A DNA stretch of 64,000 nt. Origin: Pseudoalteromonas galatheae (GTDB lineage: Bacteria; Pseudomonadota; Gammaproteobacteria; Enterobacterales; Alteromonadaceae). Location of the stretch: the NCBI RefSeq assembly GCF_005886105.2, contig NZ_PNCO02000001.1:1733001-1797000 (forward strand). The letters run 5' to 3'. The translations under genes were made by a program, and so were the position numbers. This document shows positions 55,254-63,095 of this stretch, piece after piece (within the stretch, counting starts at the first letter, position 1; each line of letters starts with the position of its first letter). The notes beneath the pieces are model-generated. The model did not search any database. It saw only the letters and a program-made list of their open reading frames with translations, and was not told the DNA's origin.

Positions 55254-55347
55254 TAACGCCGCATTAAGGTGTGAGCGACGCTTGGCTATACTTGAGCGAA
55301 GCGAAAATGCCAAGCCTTGCGAATCGCTCTTAAATGCTTTGTTATGC
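55254..55347 (-). repeat. attC site of cassette 3
   Basis: TAACGCCGCATTAAGG ... GCTTTGTTATGC, about 94 bp; close relative of the distal attC at 50538-50632. Arms GCTTGGC / GCCAAGC inside. Confidence 0.82.
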
Positions 55348-55351
55348 TCGT

Positions 55352-56485
55352 TTACTTTTCAGGAACTTTTAGCTGCATAGCTTCGAGCATTTTTTCATAT
55401 CTAGCACTATATTCAGGGCGTTCTGGTATAAAACTTAATTCTTCATCATCCGCTGATAATCCCAACTCTTTCACTTTTAGATCGTCAAATATCGAGAAAT
55501 CATAGTCTTTAAAAAGCTTACGTTCATTCAAAAACATACAATCGGTCTCAAAGAATCTAGATTTTTCTTTTGGCATATTATCTATTATTGAAGGTGTGAT
55601 AAACCACCCATCCGATATTGAAATTAGTGATTCAACATACTTTACGACATTATACTTTGAAGAAAAATAATTATTAACCTTCTCAGTTCTCTCACTATCT
55701 GCCAACAGTAAGTTGGGAATAAGTCCAATAATAACGGTACTGTTCTGATAAGGTACTACCATCGAATAGAACTTTACTCTGGTATTACCTACACCGGCAT
55801 GTTGAATAGCGCTTAAGGCTACTGGTATTTTAAAGTCCAACTTATAATAAAATATTGTATGATCGAAACGTTCATTTGTAATCACTTGCAGCTCATTTAA
55901 CGGAATGGCTTTATCGTCTATTGTGTCATTAATAGATTTTATCTTGTAAATTAACTCTTCATCTTTTCTTAATTCATAGTCAAATAATTCTGAAATTTGG
56001 AATTTTAGTTTCCGCTGTGCAGCCTCTAATATTCTAGGGTCGTCAAGCATAGGTATTATTTTTTCAAACTCACTGCCTTTCAAGGCAAGCTCTACATCGC
56101 TCCTAGGTATCATTTTATGTGCATTGAGATCATTTAACTTATACATATCAATAAGAGCTGTCTTTTCTTGATTATGCGAAACACATAACGTTCTATAAAT
56201 TTGAAGCAAAACATCTCTTGTACTTGAAATTTCGTAATCATCTAGCCTTTTAAAGGTTTCCTCATGTTTATCACAAAAACAATGATGCCTTGTTGCTTTA
56301 TTAGTACTAATTCTATCTATAAGCGGTTTTTTCGTATCCCTGCTATCTCGTTTTGGAATAAATGAATATAGGTGATAGTTTTCTGCGATCGACTCGAGAG
56401 AAATATTTCTAGATACTGCATGAGATTTAACATTTTCCTCAAAGCAATTTGGGTACACACACGTTCTTGTATCAAAGTAAATCAT
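55352..56485 (-). CDS. Cassette 3: hypothetical protein with N-terminal Cys/His cluster
   Basis: 377-aa protein. Start at ATG 56485 (GAGG 6 bases before). The N-terminus has CVYPNCFEENVKSHAVSRN and later HHCFCDKHEETF, a CxxxxC...SHxxS...FCxxH arrangement that could bind zinc. I have a sense of similar N-termini in uncharacterised bacterial proteins but cannot name a family. The remaining 280 residues are mixed alpha/beta without clear motifs. Low-GC, lysine- and isoleucine-rich composition differs from the flanking core genes, as expected for a cassette. Confidence 0.6.
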   Translation of the reverse strand: MIYFDTRTCVYPNCFEENVKSHAVSRNISLESIAENYHLYSFIPKRDSRDTKKPLIDRISTNKATRHHCFCDKHEETFKRLDDYEISSTRDVLLQIYRTLCVSHNQEKTALIDMYKLNDLNAHKMIPRSDVELALKGSEFEKIIPMLDDPRILEAAQRKLKFQISELFDYELRKDEELIYKIKSINDTIDDKAIPLNELQVITNERFDHTIFYYKLDFKIPVALSAIQHAGVGNTRVKFYSMVVPYQNSTVIIGLIPNLLLADSERTEKVNNYFSSKYNVVKYVESLISISDGWFITPSIIDNMPKEKSRFFETDCMFLNERKLFKDYDFSIFDDLKVKELGLSADDEELSFIPERPEYSARYEKMLEAMQLKVPEK

Positions 56486-56518
56486 CAAAGACCTCAATAT
56501 ATTTTAAGACGAAGAGCA

Positions 56519-56586
56519 TAACGCCCCACTCACCGGAATTTTAGGAACGAAGCGAGTAAAATTTCCGAGTGCAGTGGCTTGTTAGG
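56519..56586 (-). repeat. attC site of cassette 2 (short form)
   Basis: TAACGCCCCACTCACCGGAA ... GTGGCTTGTTAGG, about 68 bp, arms CCACTC / GAGTG and ATTTTA / TAAAAT. Stop codon of cassette 2 overlaps GTTA. Confidence 0.78.
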
Positions 56587-57745
56587 CCTCATTGCTCAAA
56601 TAATGGATAAATGAATATGGAGATTCACTTAATTTTTTCTTACTTTCATTTCGAACTTTTGCAGCATTTGAACCCAAACTAGACAGAGCCGCTACTCCAA
56701 GAGCAGCGGTTAGAGCTAAAGGCATACCAGAAGATACAGCTCCAACAAAGCCACCAAAAGTTGTCCACACAACTCTATCCTCAGTTAGTTTTTTTGTAAG
56801 TTCTTTAAAGCTACTTTTGTTGATATTTACAAGACTACTCACTTCTTTTTCCGCCTTAAACAAAGAGGCCTCAATGGCGCTTTTGAGCATTTTTTCTGAT
56901 GGCGACTCTGTCACAATAGAGTGCGCTTCGTGGACAACTGTTTTTCTCAAAACAGCCAATTCACCCGCTCTCTCATCCATCATTTTGTTTACAACTTTAA
57001 TTCCATTTGAGTCTAGTTTCGGAGTGTAAGGAGACAACAATTTATCAAACAATGTAGATGCTAAACTTTCTGCTCTAAATGGCAGGGTATCTTCTACAGG
57101 CGCAGCAACCTCATCACCTACAATAGCCAATATATTTAGCATATCCTTAGAGTCGGTAAGCCAGCTTCCCCTCCCAGTTTTCGGAAGGGTATATCGATTC
57201 AATGCGCATTCAGCGAGTATTAAATTTTCTCCCCCTAGTTTAGAAGCGCGATTAGCCAAGCTCTCTAAAACCAAGTCTGGATCATTCTCGTGAATTATCA
57301 TTAATTCATATATGCGGAAAATAAAATCTGTGATTGCCGCAGAATGTATATGAGCATTTTCCAAAGACGTCGCTGCAAGATGCAAGCACTTCTCGTGATA
57401 AGGTTCCCAAACTTCGTAATGCTCAGGTGTTCCAGGATAAATTGTCATAGCACGAGATATCTTGTCACCAAGAGGTGACAGGTGTTTCATCTCATTTACT
57501 GCAACCTCTTGCACGATATCAAAATGATAGAAAACGTAATTAAAGAGATTCGATAGAGGGTGGTTTGTCTGGTCAGCTCTTCCACCAACTGTGATAAAGG
57601 CGTCGATCGGGTCGCCCATTGGCCATGCAGCTAAAGATACAGCTAAATTCTCATGAAATAAAAGCGAAGTTGAGAAATTTCTAACTTTTGGCCCTATATG
57701 ATATGGGTAAATCATTGGTGGAAGACTATTTACATCATTTTCCAT
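56582..57745 (-). CDS. Cassette 2: hypothetical protein with C-terminal hydrophobic segment
   Basis: 387-aa protein not recognised. Start at ATG 57745 (AAGGAA upstream). N-terminal two thirds are soluble and helical (HIHSAAITDFIFRIYELMIIHENDP). Residues about 340-375 are glycine/alanine-rich and hydrophobic (WTTFGGFVGAVSSGMPLALT and AALGVAALSSLG), like a membrane hairpin or membrane-active tail. It is a large cassette gene. Function unknown. Confidence 0.6.
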   Translation of the reverse strand: MENDVNSLPPMIYPYHIGPKVRNFSTSLLFHENLAVSLAAWPMGDPIDAFITVGGRADQTNHPLSNLFNYVFYHFDIVQEVAVNEMKHLSPLGDKISRAMTIYPGTPEHYEVWEPYHEKCLHLAATSLENAHIHSAAITDFIFRIYELMIIHENDPDLVLESLANRASKLGGENLILAECALNRYTLPKTGRGSWLTDSKDMLNILAIVGDEVAAPVEDTLPFRAESLASTLFDKLLSPYTPKLDSNGIKVVNKMMDERAGELAVLRKTVVHEAHSIVTESPSEKMLKSAIEASLFKAEKEVSSLVNINKSSFKELTKKLTEDRVVWTTFGGFVGAVSSGMPLALTAALGVAALSSLGSNAAKVRNESKKKLSESPYSFIHYLSNEA

Positions 57746-57766
57746 TTCAATATGTTCCTTGAGGCC

Positions 57767-57888
57767 TAACGCCCTGTTAAGGGGTGAGCAACGCAATACC
57801 GAAGCCGCTGCATACCACCTTAATCACTTAAACCAACGCACAGTAAAAATGCCACGCGTTGCGAATCCCTCTTGAACAGTTTGTTATG
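57767..57888 (-). repeat. attC site of cassette 1
   Basis: TAACGCCCTGTTAAGGGG ... CAGTTTGTTATG, about 122 bp, nearly identical to the cassette 4 attC. The arms pair with a few extrahelical bases, the usual attC fold. Confidence 0.85.
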
Positions 57889-57894
57889 TGCGTG

Positions 57895-58353
57895 CTAACT
57901 GAGGTACTTTTGCCAATGTTGCTGACCTTTCAAAACTACTCTGTAATCTTTGTAGTCCAATGAACTGTAGAGCTTTTTAGCTGCAACATTATCATCACCG
58001 ACTTCTAGTGTGATTTTGAGGTAGTCATTATCACGACAATACTGTTCGATACCATTCAATTGCACCTTGCCAACACCTTTACCACGAAAGCTGTCCGACA
58101 CCATAAAATCATGGATATTCATCACTCTTTGCGCACGATAAGTTGAGAATTATTCAAAGCAAACCGCAAAGCCAGCAGGCTTATTGTCGACAAAACTGAT
58201 AAACCCGTGGAAATAAGGCAACGTAAATAGCCGAGCAATTACTGAGAGATCTAGTTCAATTGAGAATCCAGATAGATACTCTTTGAACAGAGTCTCGAAT
58301 ATACTTTTGTCCTCAATGCTTTCTGTTTCGATACGCCTGATTGTGATTTCCAT
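57895..58353 (-). pseudogene. Cassette 1: GNAT acetyltransferase with in-frame stop
   Basis: Two open segments in the same frame (57895-58125 and up to 58353) are separated by one TAA codon at about 58150-58152. Upstream part: MEITIRRIETESIEDKSIF to GFAVCFE. Downstream part: VMNIHDFMVSDSFRGKGVGKV, with the acetyl-CoA loop RGKGVG, then DNVAAKKLYSSLDYK. The joined protein of about 150 aa is a normal GNAT. A reinitiating GTG/ATG just after the stop could still give the C-terminal half. Confidence 0.85.
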
Positions 58354-58388
58354 ATTCATTTCCATCAAAGCACATAACAATTTAATAT

Positions 58389-58403
58389 CGACCCAATGGG
58401 TCG
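58389..58403. repeat. Palindrome CGACCCAATGGGTCG, copy 1
   Basis: Perfect 7-bp arms around one base, 11 bp from the first cassette core. The same arms recur at 58517-58531. Confidence 0.7.
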
Positions 58404-58425
58404 TTTATCTACCTAGTCATGGGTC

Positions 58426-58455
58426 ATTATTCTCATTGTACCAGTTTTATCACAA
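58426..58455 (-). promoter_or_regulatory. Possible cassette promoter Pc
   Basis: On the minus strand TTGTGA, an 18-bp spacer, then AATAAT. It points into the cassettes. Chosen by eye among AT-rich alternatives. Confidence 0.3.
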
Positions 58456-58512
58456 TAACTAACTTGTTACTACAGATATAGTTTTAATCATTATGAAACT
58501 ATGAAAAGGATA

Positions 58513-58535
58513 AAAACGACCCAGTGGGTCGTTTT
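58513..58535. repeat. Palindrome ACGACCCAGTGGGTCGT, copy 2
   Basis: Perfect 11-bp arms (AAAACGACCCA / TGGGTCGTTTT) around one base, immediately before the intI -35 hexamer. The core matches copy 1 except for the central base. Confidence 0.7.
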
Positions 58536-58536
58536 C

Positions 58537-58566
58537 TTGACTATAGGAGAAATACGCCAATACTGT
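58537..58566 (+). promoter_or_regulatory. intI promoter
   Basis: TTGACT, 18-bp spacer, TACTGT. The -10 overlaps the LexA box, so repression by LexA would be direct. Confidence 0.5.
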
Positions 58567-58580
58567 ATATAAACACAGTT
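58561..58580. promoter_or_regulatory. LexA (SOS) box of intI
   Basis: TACTGTATATAAACACAGTT, close to the gammaproteobacterial consensus CTGT-N8-ACAG with the AT-rich centre. It lies 19 bp before the intI ATG. SOS control of integron integrases is established in other integrons. Confidence 0.88.
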
Positions 58581-58599
58581 TATTTTTAGAGCTAATTCA

Positions 58600-59573
58600 A
58601 TGAGAACTCGTTCACCATTTCTAAATCACATCGCCGAGTTTATGCTGACTAAGCAATATTCGCTCAGAACAGTTGATACATATCTTAAGTGGACTTCTTC
58701 CTATATTCATCTTCATGATAAGCGTCACCCAGCTTCAATGGGCGATAACGAGGTTGTCGAATATTTCGACTACCTTGTACTTAAATGTAATGTGCCGCCT
58801 AAAACACAAGCGACAGCGTTAAATGCATTATCTTTTCTGTAATAAGCAAATAATTAAACAGGATTTGTGTCCTAATTTAACGTTTGTCAGAAGCAAGCGC
58901 CAATCTAAGTTGCCAATTGTTATGACCCCCGATGAGGTTAAACGCCTCATGTCGTTTTTAAGTAAACGATATTATTTAATTTCAGGTTTAATGTATGGTA
59001 GCGGCTTACGTGTAATGGAAGCTGTTCAACTACGAGTTCAGGATATTGACTTTGACTACAAGTGCATTCGGATCTGGAATGGAAAAGGGAATAAACATCG
59101 GGTAGTTACACTTGCCACTGAACTTATACCTTTGCTAAGAAATCAAATTGCTCAGGTTAATGAATACTTAAAATTAGATCCCCAGAACGAATATTATGCT
59201 GGTGTTTGGATGCCAAACGCACTAGCAAGAAAATATCCTAGCGCCAATAAGTCAATTGCTTGGCAGTATCCATTTCCCTCATATAAGTTAAGTGCTGATC
59301 CTGAAACTGGCGAGATCCGCTGGCATCACTTCCATCAAACAGGAGTACGTAAAGCGGTAAAAGAGGCAGCCAAAGAAAGCAAAAATAACAAAACCTATAA
59401 CGCCCCACACTTTTAGACATTCATTTGCTACTCATTTACTACAAAGTGGTGCAGATATTAGAACCGTACAAGCTCAACTTGATCATTCCGATGTGAAGAC
59501 AACGCAAATATATACTCATGTTTTACAGCAAGGCGCAAACGGTGTTGTTAGCCCTTTGAGCAAAATTTTCTAG
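58600..59573 (+). pseudogene. intI: Integron integrase IntI, two frameshifts
   Basis: Tyrosine recombinase in three frames. Part 1 (58600-58842): SPFLNHIAEFMLTKQYSLRT and TVDTYLKWTSSYIHLHDKRHP. A one-base loss near 58840 shifts to part 2 (to 59416), with catalytic SGLRVMEAVQLRVQDIDF, the integron-specific insert LARKYPSANKSIAWQYPFPS and [18 protein letters not shown] second shift near 59400 leads to part 3: [27 protein letters not shown] and stop at 59571. Catalytic R, H, R, H and Y are all still encoded. LGHSD is LDHSD here. Decay appears recent. Confidence 0.92.
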
Positions 59574-59703
59574 CTTGTTTTGGGGCAGAAACATGTTAGT
59601 ACCGCAGTCCGCACCTGACCAATAGCTGAAGTGTCCGTACTCATAGCGCTTTATATTTGCACTCTATCAGGTCAAAAATTAGCGCTTATTCACTTAATTG
59701 TGT
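59574..59703. other. Intergenic stretch behind intI
   Basis: No gene seen. CTTATTCA / TGAATAAG arms (59685-59720) enclose a direct repeat of CACTTAATTG (59691 and 59705). They could form the end of either convergent transcript. Confidence 0.35.
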
Positions 59704-59982
59704 TCACTTAATTGAATAAGTCACTTTACTCACTTGGATGATAATGGCGAATACCATTGTCATCCACCATGCGTAACAGCTATCGTGGTTTTGAAACGCT
59801 TTGTAAAACACCTCGTCATATAGCAGCTTTTCGCTTTTCGTTTCGCCACCAACTCCTTGATAACTGACCAACATGTGACATTCGTGACAAATAAGCGGAT
59901 TCACCAAGCGCTTATCAGCAGCTTTGACGACTGCGGTTACTTCATACACTTTACCGTGCTCTTTAGTTTTGAACCAAGTCAT
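59704..59982 (-). CDS. Hypothetical 92-aa protein with CHEC-H cluster
   Basis: Small protein, not recognised. A possible metal site, PLICHECHMLVSYQGVGGE, sits mid-protein, and the C-terminal 25 residues are hydrophobic (YAWWMTMVFAIIIQVSKV). It overlaps the end of the reductase gene by 20 bases and has only a poorly spaced GGAG. It may be a real last gene of the cluster or a degraded frame. Confidence 0.4.
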   Translation of the reverse strand: MTWFKTKEHGKVYEVTAVVKAADKRLVNPLICHECHMLVSYQGVGGETKSEKLLYDEVFYKAFQNHDSCYAWWMTMVFAIIIQVSKVTYSIK

Positions 59983-60907
59983 ACACTAATTTCGCTCCAA
60001 TTAAATCACTCAGTGCTGTTCCTACAGACTTAAACAAAGTAATTTCATTCTCGTTACTTCGACCTAGGTTATTTTTAGTCATTTCGCTAAGCTCTGCAAC
60101 CACCTTATCGGGGCTAAATTTACCTTCACTGATCGGTAACAACAATTCGCCCGCCTCGTTCAATACATTGGCGCGACTATCTACAAAAACGCGACTCTTA
60201 GTTACCGTTGTGGTATCAATTTCTCGACAATCTTTATGGTGATTGCCAATGCAATCTATATGCGTACCATCGCTCAACCACTCTCCATTGAACAAAGGCG
60301 TATGACTGCCTGTTGCACAGCTGATCACATCTGCCGAAGCGATAACAGACGCAGTTGCCTCTTGATGCAATGAAAATTCCATTCCCGGATGCTGCGAGGA
60401 CAATAGATCCAGCAACAGGCGTCCTTTTTCAGCATTGCGTGCAATTATTGAAATTTTAATGTAATTTCTAACACTTAAATGCGCATTAATCATGTAACTA
60501 GCTAAATTGCCTGAACCGAAGAAAACCAAATGTTTGGCATGTGTAGGTGCTAAATACTCTGCGGCTAATGCTGACACAGCAGAGGTTCTCCACAACGTCA
60601 CTTCTGTGCCGTCCACAAGCGCGAGCGGCTCACCGAACTGCCTAGAAAACAGCATGATTTTTGAGTAAAGGCTAGCTTTATCGTGCTGGTTGTTATCTGG
60701 GAAATAGGTAAAGGCCTTTACGCCAATCACATCTGCATTCCAAGCAGGTAAAACAGCAAAAGCGTCATGATTGCAATGACTGTTATCTAGCTCAAAAACT
60801 TGCCGTGTTGGTGTACCTGCTGGTTGCGCAAAACCCTGTTTAAGCGCCTGAATTAAGCTTGGGTAGTTGAGGCTATCCGCAACCTCTTGGCGAGTAATAA
60901 TTTGCAT
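59963..60907 (-). CDS. Ornithine cyclodeaminase-family reductase (likely pyrroline-2-carboxylate reductase)
   Basis: 314-aa member of the OCD/mu-crystallin family. N-terminal PAGTPTRQVFELDN, the NAD(P) glycine loop VFFGSGNLASYMINAHL (near 125), then ISCATGSHTPLFNGEWLSDGTHIDCIGNH (in segments) and RVFVDSRANVLNEAGEL. Members beside hydroxyproline dehydratases reduce pyrroline-2-carboxylate to proline; the neighbour at 62002-63000 makes this likely here. Start set at ATG 60907 by AAGGA spacing. Confidence 0.82.
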   Translation of the reverse strand: MQIITRQEVADSLNYPSLIQALKQGFAQPAGTPTRQVFELDNSHCNHDAFAVLPAWNADVIGVKAFTYFPDNNQHDKASLYSKIMLFSRQFGEPLALVDGTEVTLWRTSAVSALAAEYLAPTHAKHLVFFGSGNLASYMINAHLSVRNYIKISIIARNAEKGRLLLDLLSSQHPGMEFSLHQEATASVIASADVISCATGSHTPLFNGEWLSDGTHIDCIGNHHKDCREIDTTTVTKSRVFVDSRANVLNEAGELLLPISEGKFSPDKVVAELSEMTKNNLGRSNENEITLFKSVGTALSDLIGAKLVYDLVQN

Positions 60908-60916
60908 CATCATTCC

Positions 60917-62005
60917 TTAGTTTGTTAGCTGAAATACTTGTGGCGCGTGGGTTAAGCATTCAAAACCATTTTCAGTCACCAATACATCTTCTTCCAAGCG
61001 CACACCACCATAATTTGGAATGTAAATACCCGGCTCTATGGTTATGATATTGCCAGCTTCTAATTGGTGATCGACCCCAGGTTTAATAAACGGCTGCTCG
61101 TGTAGAAATAGCCCCACACCGTGACCAAGTCCCTCACCTGCGTATTGTGAAAAGTCACTATGACTCAACACATCGTGTGATGCGTTATTTAAATCTATGC
61201 AGTTAACGCCCGCTTTTATTAGCGCCAACGCAGCTCGCTGCGCATGTTGAACCGTGTCATAAATGGATTGTTGTTGCTTCATCGGCTCCCCCAACACGTA
61301 ACTTCGCGTCATATCAGAGCGATAGCCGCCTATCACCGCACCAAAGTCGATAAGTACCAAGTCCCCTTGGTTGAGCTTTGTCTGTCCTGGGTTTCCGTGC
61401 GGTAAGGAAGAACGTGCACCAAATAATAGGATTGTGTCAAAAGAGAGTCCTTCGGAGCCTAGCTTTTGCATCTGATACTCAAGCTCAATTGCCGCTTCTC
61501 GCTCAGTAATCCCTACCTTTAACAAAGGCAGTGTATGGGCAAGCGCCGAGTCAGCTATCTCGGCGGCGCGTTTAATACAGTTAATTTCATAACCATCTTT
61601 AACTTGTCTTAGTGATTCCACCCACAGCGGCGCGGCAACAAGCGTGGTATTTTTTGCACTGATATTTAATGAGACATAATCTGCGTGACTAATTTGATGC
61701 GCTTCAAATGCAAGCTGTCGCGGTCCATCCAATAATCTAAAAATACAATCAGGTAACGTTTCTTTATCACGATTTCTTAAAATAACTTCGACTCCCACCG
61801 CTTCATTGCTAGCACGCTCAAAGTAACGATAATCGGTAATGAGTCTGTGTTGCCCATTTGAAGACATCAACAATGTTGCAGCATGGCCAGTAAAGCCAGT
61901 TAAATATACAATATTCTCGTAGCCATAAATAATGATAGCGTCACTTTGGTGTTGTTGTAATTTATTGACTAAGCGTTGCTGTCTGGCTGCGTAATCTACA
62001 TTCAT
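60917..62005 (-). CDS. M24 Xaa-Pro peptidase
   Basis: 362-aa metallopeptidase of the pita-bread fold. Metal ligands: D in VLIDFGAVIGGYRSDMTRSY (two), H in GEGLGHGVGLFLHEQPF, E in ITIEPGIYIPNYGGVRLEEDVL (two). The N-terminal creatinase-like domain (QSDAIIIYGYENIVYLTGFTG in part) fits prolidase/aminopeptidase P. It should release proline or hydroxyproline from peptides, feeding the two flanking enzymes. Overlaps the upstream gene by 4 bases. Confidence 0.9.
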   Translation of the reverse strand: MNVDYAARQQRLVNKLQQHQSDAIIIYGYENIVYLTGFTGHAATLLMSSNGQHRLITDYRYFERASNEAVGVEVILRNRDKETLPDCIFRLLDGPRQLAFEAHQISHADYVSLNISAKNTTLVAAPLWVESLRQVKDGYEINCIKRAAEIADSALAHTLPLLKVGITEREAAIELEYQMQKLGSEGLSFDTILLFGARSSLPHGNPGQTKLNQGDLVLIDFGAVIGGYRSDMTRSYVLGEPMKQQQSIYDTVQHAQRAALALIKAGVNCIDLNNASHDVLSHSDFSQYAGEGLGHGVGLFLHEQPFIKPGVDHQLEAGNIITIEPGIYIPNYGGVRLEEDVLVTENGFECLTHAPQVFQLTN

Positions 62006-63000
62006 CGTAGTAAAAATCCTCTTACTAATGGATCGTGGTCGTCTAAAATAAATTGGTGTCGGCCTGTAATATAGGCTGTGCCCGAAACTATTGGGATTAA
62101 CGATTTACTGTCATCAGTAAGTTGATAACAAACATCTAAGCCCAGGCCTAATATACCTTCAATAAAGATACGTTGATTTGCAGAGAGCTCATCTCTGGCG
62201 GCAAGAATTGCAGCTCTACCACTAACTCCTGTCCCTGTTGGACTGCGATCTAATTCGCCATCGGCAAAAATGCACACATGCTTACTGTGGGCAGAGTCCG
62301 ATTTTTGAGAATTGGAATAAAAAATCACTCCATATAAAAACGCAAGGCGCGCATCGTCACACACTAAGCTAATCTGTGTTGCAATTTCTTGTTTAAGCGT
62401 TAAACCTAACTGCTGAATGTAAGCTGCATTTTCTGACGTAAGAGCTAAATCGATTGTATCAGCGTCAATATAGGCATAAAACGCACCACCAAATGCGATA
62501 TCCACTGAGATTAAACCAAATTCAGATGTCTTGACTTGCTTATCGAGTGTCACTACCTCTGCTGGTACATTGGCAAATTCAGCTTGGCCGTCTCTTAGCC
62601 ATGCAGTAATTAACCCTGCTGGCGCATCTATCAACAACTGCTTCTTTACAGGATTGTGCTGTAAAAATAGTGTGGTTAAAGCAATAATCGCATGACCACA
62701 CATTGTTGAGTACCCTTCATTATGAAGAAATAACACGCCAAAATCGCTTTCTGGTAACTGCTTTTCAACGATAAGTGCACCATACATATCAGTATGACCC
62801 CTAGGCTCATACATCAGCGCGGTGCGATAGTGATCAAGATTTTCTACACAGTATTGCCGTTTATCTAAAATAGTGCTGCCTTGAGGTTCAGGGAATCCAT
62901 CGACAATCACCCGCAACGGTTCGCCGGCGGTATGCATATCAACCGTCTCTATTACTTTCGCGTGGCTCAGTATCTGTTCAAAATCTATTGTTAACGTCAT
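62002..63000 (-). CDS. trans-3-hydroxy-L-proline dehydratase (proline racemase family)
   Basis: 332-aa proline racemase superfamily member. First catalytic position is Cys in YSTMCGHAIIAL (near 92). The second is Thr in DRSPTGTGVSGRAA (near 258) instead of Cys. The Cys/Thr pair is that of trans-3-hydroxy-L-proline dehydratases such as human L3HYPDH, not of racemases (Cys/Cys). Family start VIETVDMHTAGEPLRVI. The product pyrroline-2-carboxylate would go to the reductase gene two places on. Start set at 63000 by spacing to GGAG. Confidence 0.88.
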   Translation of the reverse strand: MTLTIDFEQILSHAKVIETVDMHTAGEPLRVIVDGFPEPQGSTILDKRQYCVENLDHYRTALMYEPRGHTDMYGALIVEKQLPESDFGVLFLHNEGYSTMCGHAIIALTTLFLQHNPVKKQLLIDAPAGLITAWLRDGQAEFANVPAEVVTLDKQVKTSEFGLISVDIAFGGAFYAYIDADTIDLALTSENAAYIQQLGLTLKQEIATQISLVCDDARLAFLYGVIFYSNSQKSDSAHSKHVCIFADGELDRSPTGTGVSGRAAILAARDELSANQRIFIEGILGLGLDVCYQLTDDSKSLIPIVSGTAYITGRHQFILDDHDPLVRGFLLR

Positions 63001-63022
63001 CATACTCTCCGTGACATGAAAT

Positions 63023-63045
63023 AAGCCAAACGTTTTGTTTGGCTT
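63023..63045 (-). terminator. Hairpin between receptor and dehydratase genes
   Basis: AAGCCAAAC / GTTTGGCTT stem with a 5-base loop; only ATTTC follows on the minus strand. A second, imperfect palindrome CCAAG...CTTGG with ACCTA/TAGGT arms lies next to it at about 63050-63083. Probably a partial terminator of the receptor transcript. Confidence 0.55.
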
Positions 63046-63095
63046 AAACCAAGAGTTAGGTACATGACACCTATCCTTGGCTCTCTCCAGGGAAA

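Larger units (their letters stand above)
58371..58599. other. attI and promoter region of the integron
   Basis: The first core reads CACATAAC on the plus strand (GTTATGTG in cassette direction) at 58371-58378, marking the attI-cassette 1 junction. The region then holds the intI promoter, a LexA box, a possible Pc and two matched palindromes, up to the intI start. Confidence 0.75.
50538..59573. mobile_element. Sedentary chromosomal integron with eight cassettes
   Basis: The integrase gene reads rightwards at 58600-59573. Eight attC-bounded cassettes, all on the minus strand, run leftwards from attI at about 58378. This divergent layout is the standard integron plan. attC cores read as TAACGCC or CTAACGCC on the plus strand and GTTATG or GTTAGC at the other end. 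One cassette junction carries an IS1111-type insertion. The integrase is broken, so the array is probably frozen unless an integrase acts in trans. Confidence 0.88.

Noticed and set aside
53080..58380. CRISPR-like array from the repeated attC sites
   Set aside because: Repeats are 60-125 bp, imperfect and separated by whole genes; they carry integron core sites.
58513..58535. Reading the AAAACGACCCA palindrome as a simple terminator
   Set aside because: Only a 1-base centre, no gene ends there, and a matched copy exists at 58389; an operator role explains it better.
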